The notes under the pieces: generated by a model
Database searches by the model: none
Told to the model about the DNA's origin: nothing
What the model saw: only the letters and a program-made list of their open reading frames with translations
Source of the DNA: an uncultured Collinsella sp.
GTDB lineage: Bacteria; Actinomycetota; Coriobacteriia; Coriobacteriales; Coriobacteriaceae
DNA length: 8,371 bases
Reading direction: 5' to 3'
Assembly (NCBI GenBank): GCA_900759435.1
Contig: CAAEVD010000035.1
Span: 1-8,371 of the forward strand
Translations under genes and position numbers: made by a program
Shown here: positions 5,635-8,371 of the stretch, piece by piece
How the letters are laid out: the number at the start of each line of letters is the position of its first letter
Numbering within the stretch: the first letter of the stretch is position 1

Positions 5635-5673
5635 CGAGCGCCCGCACCGCCTTCGCCAGCCTTTGCTCGACAT

Positions 5674-5706
5674 AAAAAAGGCGCTGAGCCGTATGGCCCA
5701 GCGCCC
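5674..5706 (-). terminator. Rho-independent terminator of enolase
   Basis: On the minus strand GGCGCTGGGCC (5705-5695) pairs with GGCTCAGCGCC (5690-5680) around loop ATAC: an 11-bp stem with one G-U pair, followed by six T. It lies about 72 bases after the eno stop. Confidence 0.9.
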
Positions 5707-5777
5707 ATAGCGCTTTGCGGCATCCAGCCAAGGCTGGGCGAATCCGAGTCAGCCCCGCCCCCGCGAGCACCACTTGT

Positions 5778-7079
<1,302 letters not shown>

Positions 7080-7144
7080 TCATTTGGAAACGGGTTGAAT
7101 GCTTGGCGACGCGGCTTGCACGCTGTAGAGGCGCGCAGGTTCAT

Positions 7145-7189
7145 AAGTTAGCCTTGTCGCACTTTTTGCATTATGCCCTAAGTTAGCCG
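7145..7189. repeat. Paired direct repeats upstream of eno
   Basis: TAAGTTAGCC occurs at 7145-7154 and again at 7180-7189, 35 bases apart start to start (about three helical turns), in the 143-base stretch between the mazG terminator and eno. This is a possible pair of regulator binding sites or part of the eno promoter. A CATAAT on the minus strand (7176-7171) lies between them and could be a -10, but lacks a good -35. Confidence 0.4.
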
Positions 7190-7208
7190 AGGGATACACT
7201 TGATTTTC

Positions 7209-7255
7209 GAAAAATTTAGCGGGAACGATGAGGCGTGTCAGCCCGTCGTTCCCGC
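7209..7255 (-). terminator. Rho-independent terminator of mazG
   Basis: On the minus strand GCGGGAACGA (7255-7246) pairs perfectly with TCGTTCCCGC (7228-7219), with a partly paired 17-base inner region (GGGC/GCCT), followed by TAAATTTTT. It begins 4 bases after the mazG stop. Confidence 0.88.
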
Positions 7256-7259
7256 AGTC

Positions 7260-8120
7260 TTACTCCCCTGCCTTTGCTGCGTCCCACAGGTCGTTGAGCC
7301 CATGGGTCGAAAGCTCGGCAAGATCAACGTGGGCATCGGCCGCCATCTGTTCCATCGCAGCCCAGCGACGGCGGAACTTTGCCGTGCTGGCACGAAGGGC
7401 GCTCTCGGCGTCAATGCCCTCCTTGCGCGCGACGTTGACCAAGGCAAAGAGCAGGTCGCCAAACTCCATTTCGCGCTCGGGCGAGCCAGGGGCCTCGGCC
7501 TCAAACTCGGCACGCTCCTCGGCGACCTCGTCCCACACATCCTGGACCGTCTCCCACTCAAAGCCCACGGCAGCCGCCTTGCGCGACACCTTCTGGGCCT
7601 GCATCAGCGCCGGCAGATGCGTGGGCACGCCATCGAGCAGACCCTCGGGCGCGGCCTCGCCTGCTGCCACAGCCTTGTCCTTGGCGGCCTTCTCGGCAAG
7701 CTTGACCTCGTCCCAGATCTTGAGCACCTCGTCGGAGCTCTCGGCATCCGCATCGCCAAATACGTGTGGGTGGCGGCGAATGAGCTTGGCGTCAATATCG
7801 CGCGCCACGTCGGCCAGCGTAAACTCGCCGGCGTCCGCCGCGATCTGCGCATGCAGCACGACCTGCATGAGCACGTCACCCAGCTCCTCGCGCAGGTGAA
7901 CCGCGTCGTCCGCCTCGATGCAGTCGAGCGCCTCGTAGGCCTCCTCGATCATGTTCTTGCCAATGCTGCGGTGCGTCTGCTCGCGGTCCCACGGGCAGCC
8001 GTCGGGCTGACGCAAGCGCCAGACGGTCTGCACCAGATGTTGTAGCTCGGCCGACGCGTCGACCAGCGTGGACAAATCGCGCGAGCCCTCGGCATTTTGC
8101 TGAGCCATGTGCTGCGCCAT
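7260..8120 (-). CDS. mazG: Nucleoside triphosphate pyrophosphohydrolase MazG
   Basis: MazG hydrolyses (d)NTPs to the monophosphate and pyrophosphate, cleaning the nucleotide pool; in E. coli and mycobacteria it also affects stress survival. The protein is 286 aa with two MazG domains, close to the E. coli length of 263. Domain 1 carries GCPWDREQTH (41-50) and the metal-binding EExxE...ExxD set: Glu59, Glu60, Glu63, Glu79, Asp82. Domain 2 carries Glu198, Glu201 or Glu202, then Glu219 and Asp222 in EFGDLLFALVNVARK, so both sites look intact. A long charged linker of about 138-165 joins them. The start at 8120 is chosen because GGAGGAGG (8128-8135) lies 7 bases upstream; the next M is at residue 5. 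It begins 2 bases after the yfcE stop, so the two are translationally coupled. It has its own terminator. Confidence 0.96.
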   Translation of the reverse strand: MAQHMAQQNAEGSRDLSTLVDASAELQHLVQTVWRLRQPDGCPWDREQTHRSIGKNMIEEAYEALDCIEADDAVHLREELGDVLMQVVLHAQIAADAGEFTLADVARDIDAKLIRRHPHVFGDADAESSDEVLKIWDEVKLAEKAAKDKAVAAGEAAPEGLLDGVPTHLPALMQAQKVSRKAAAVGFEWETVQDVWDEVAEERAEFEAEAPGSPEREMEFGDLLFALVNVARKEGIDAESALRASTAKFRRRWAAMEQMAADAHVDLAELSTHGLNDLWDAAKAGE

Positions 8121-8122
8121 GG

Positions 8123-8371
8123 TTAGTCCTCCTCCAGGATCACGTGGCGGAACGCTCCGCCCTCGTAGATGCCGTAGCTATGCGTGCCGTCCTTGGGGAT
8201 GCTCACGCTGCCGGGGTTGAAGAGCCACAGGCCCGGGTGTGCGGCGCTTTCCTCGTTGACCTTGATGTGCGTATGGCCGTAGACGAGCGCGGAGCCCTCG
8301 GGCAGCGCGGGCGCGTGGTCGACGCTGTTGTGCATGCCGGCGCCAAAGACATGGCCGTGCGTCAGGAACAG
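8123..8371 (-). CDS. yfcE: YfcE-type metallophosphoesterase (5' end cut by window)
   Basis: This is the C-terminal 82 residues of a calcineurin-like metallophosphodiesterase. E. coli YfcE hydrolyses phosphodiesters such as bis-pNPP in vitro; its natural substrate is uncertain. The frame is open to the window edge, so the M at 8335 is internal, not the start. Visible motifs match YfcE in order: LFLTHGHVFG, LVYGHTHIKV (the metal-binding GHTH) and LWLFNPGSVSIPK. The N-terminal DxH and GD motifs are outside the window. YfcE proteins end shortly after this point, so the C-terminus looks complete. The last codons (LEED) also form the ribosome binding site of mazG. Confidence 0.93.
   Translation of the reverse strand: MFLTHGHVFGAGMHNSVDHAPALPEGSALVYGHTHIKVNEESAAHPGLWLFNPGSVSIPKDGTHSYGIYEGGAFRHVILEED
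8128..8135 (-). promoter_or_regulatory. Ribosome binding site of mazG inside yfcE
   Basis: GGAGGAGG on the minus strand, 7 bases before the mazG ATG and within the yfcE codons for Glu-Glu. It decides the mazG start and implies coupled translation. Confidence 0.85.

Noticed and set aside
5583..5723. Upstream extension of divIC by 47 codons
   Set aside because: It would begin inside or before the enolase terminator and promoter region, and the extra residues look non-coding. ATG 5582 has an AAGG site.
7200..8045. 281-codon plus-strand open frame opposite mazG
   Set aside because: The minus strand encodes an unmistakable MazG with both metal sites. The plus frame crosses the mazG terminator and shows no motifs.

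Overview
The window looks like chromosomal DNA from a high-GC actinobacterium. My best guess is a gut Coriobacteriia member of the Collinsella type. Two things support this: the order mazG, eno, divIC, ppx, which is the long-known arrangement in actinobacteria (in Mycobacterium tuberculosis it spans Rv1021 to Rv1026), and a galactitol-type PTS component, as expected in a sugar-fermenting anaerobe. The genus is inference. No plasmid, phage, transposase or CRISPR array is visible.

Left part (1-2703). A two-component system reads rightwards: the 3' end of an OmpR/PhoB-type response regulator overlaps its histidine kinase by 17 bases. The unit ends at a perfect 14-bp hairpin terminator that also serves a convergent two-gene unit on the minus strand. 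That unit encodes a galactitol-family PTS IIB protein followed by a small VOC (glyoxalase-fold) protein. No IIA, IIC or sugar enzyme gene accompanies them here.

Middle (2643-3789). A membrane-anchored, TPR-like hypothetical protein is followed by tRNA-Leu(UAA). The 346 bases between this tRNA and the ppx stop hold no convincing gene but are the most structured DNA in the window. They contain the tRNA terminator, a perfect 17-bp inverted copy of the tRNA T-arm, an insert with two perfect GCA-loop hairpins, a second diverged copy of the tRNA 3' end plus terminator, and a near-perfect 23-bp-arm palindrome.

Right part (3790-8371), all on the minus strand and so read from right to left. The truncated yfcE-type phosphodiesterase is followed 2 bases later by mazG, whose ribosome binding site lies in the last codons of yfcE. 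A terminator follows. Next comes enolase with its own terminator, then divIC (septum formation) and ppx/gppA (polyphosphate or pppGpp hydrolysis), 20 bases apart and probably one transcript from an extended -10 promoter. These are core functions: nucleotide-pool cleaning, glycolysis, cell division and stringent-response or polyphosphate metabolism.

I see no obvious new multi-gene system. The best candidates for something undescribed are the tRNA-tail repeat structure at 3418-3778 and the orphan PTS IIB/VOC pair.
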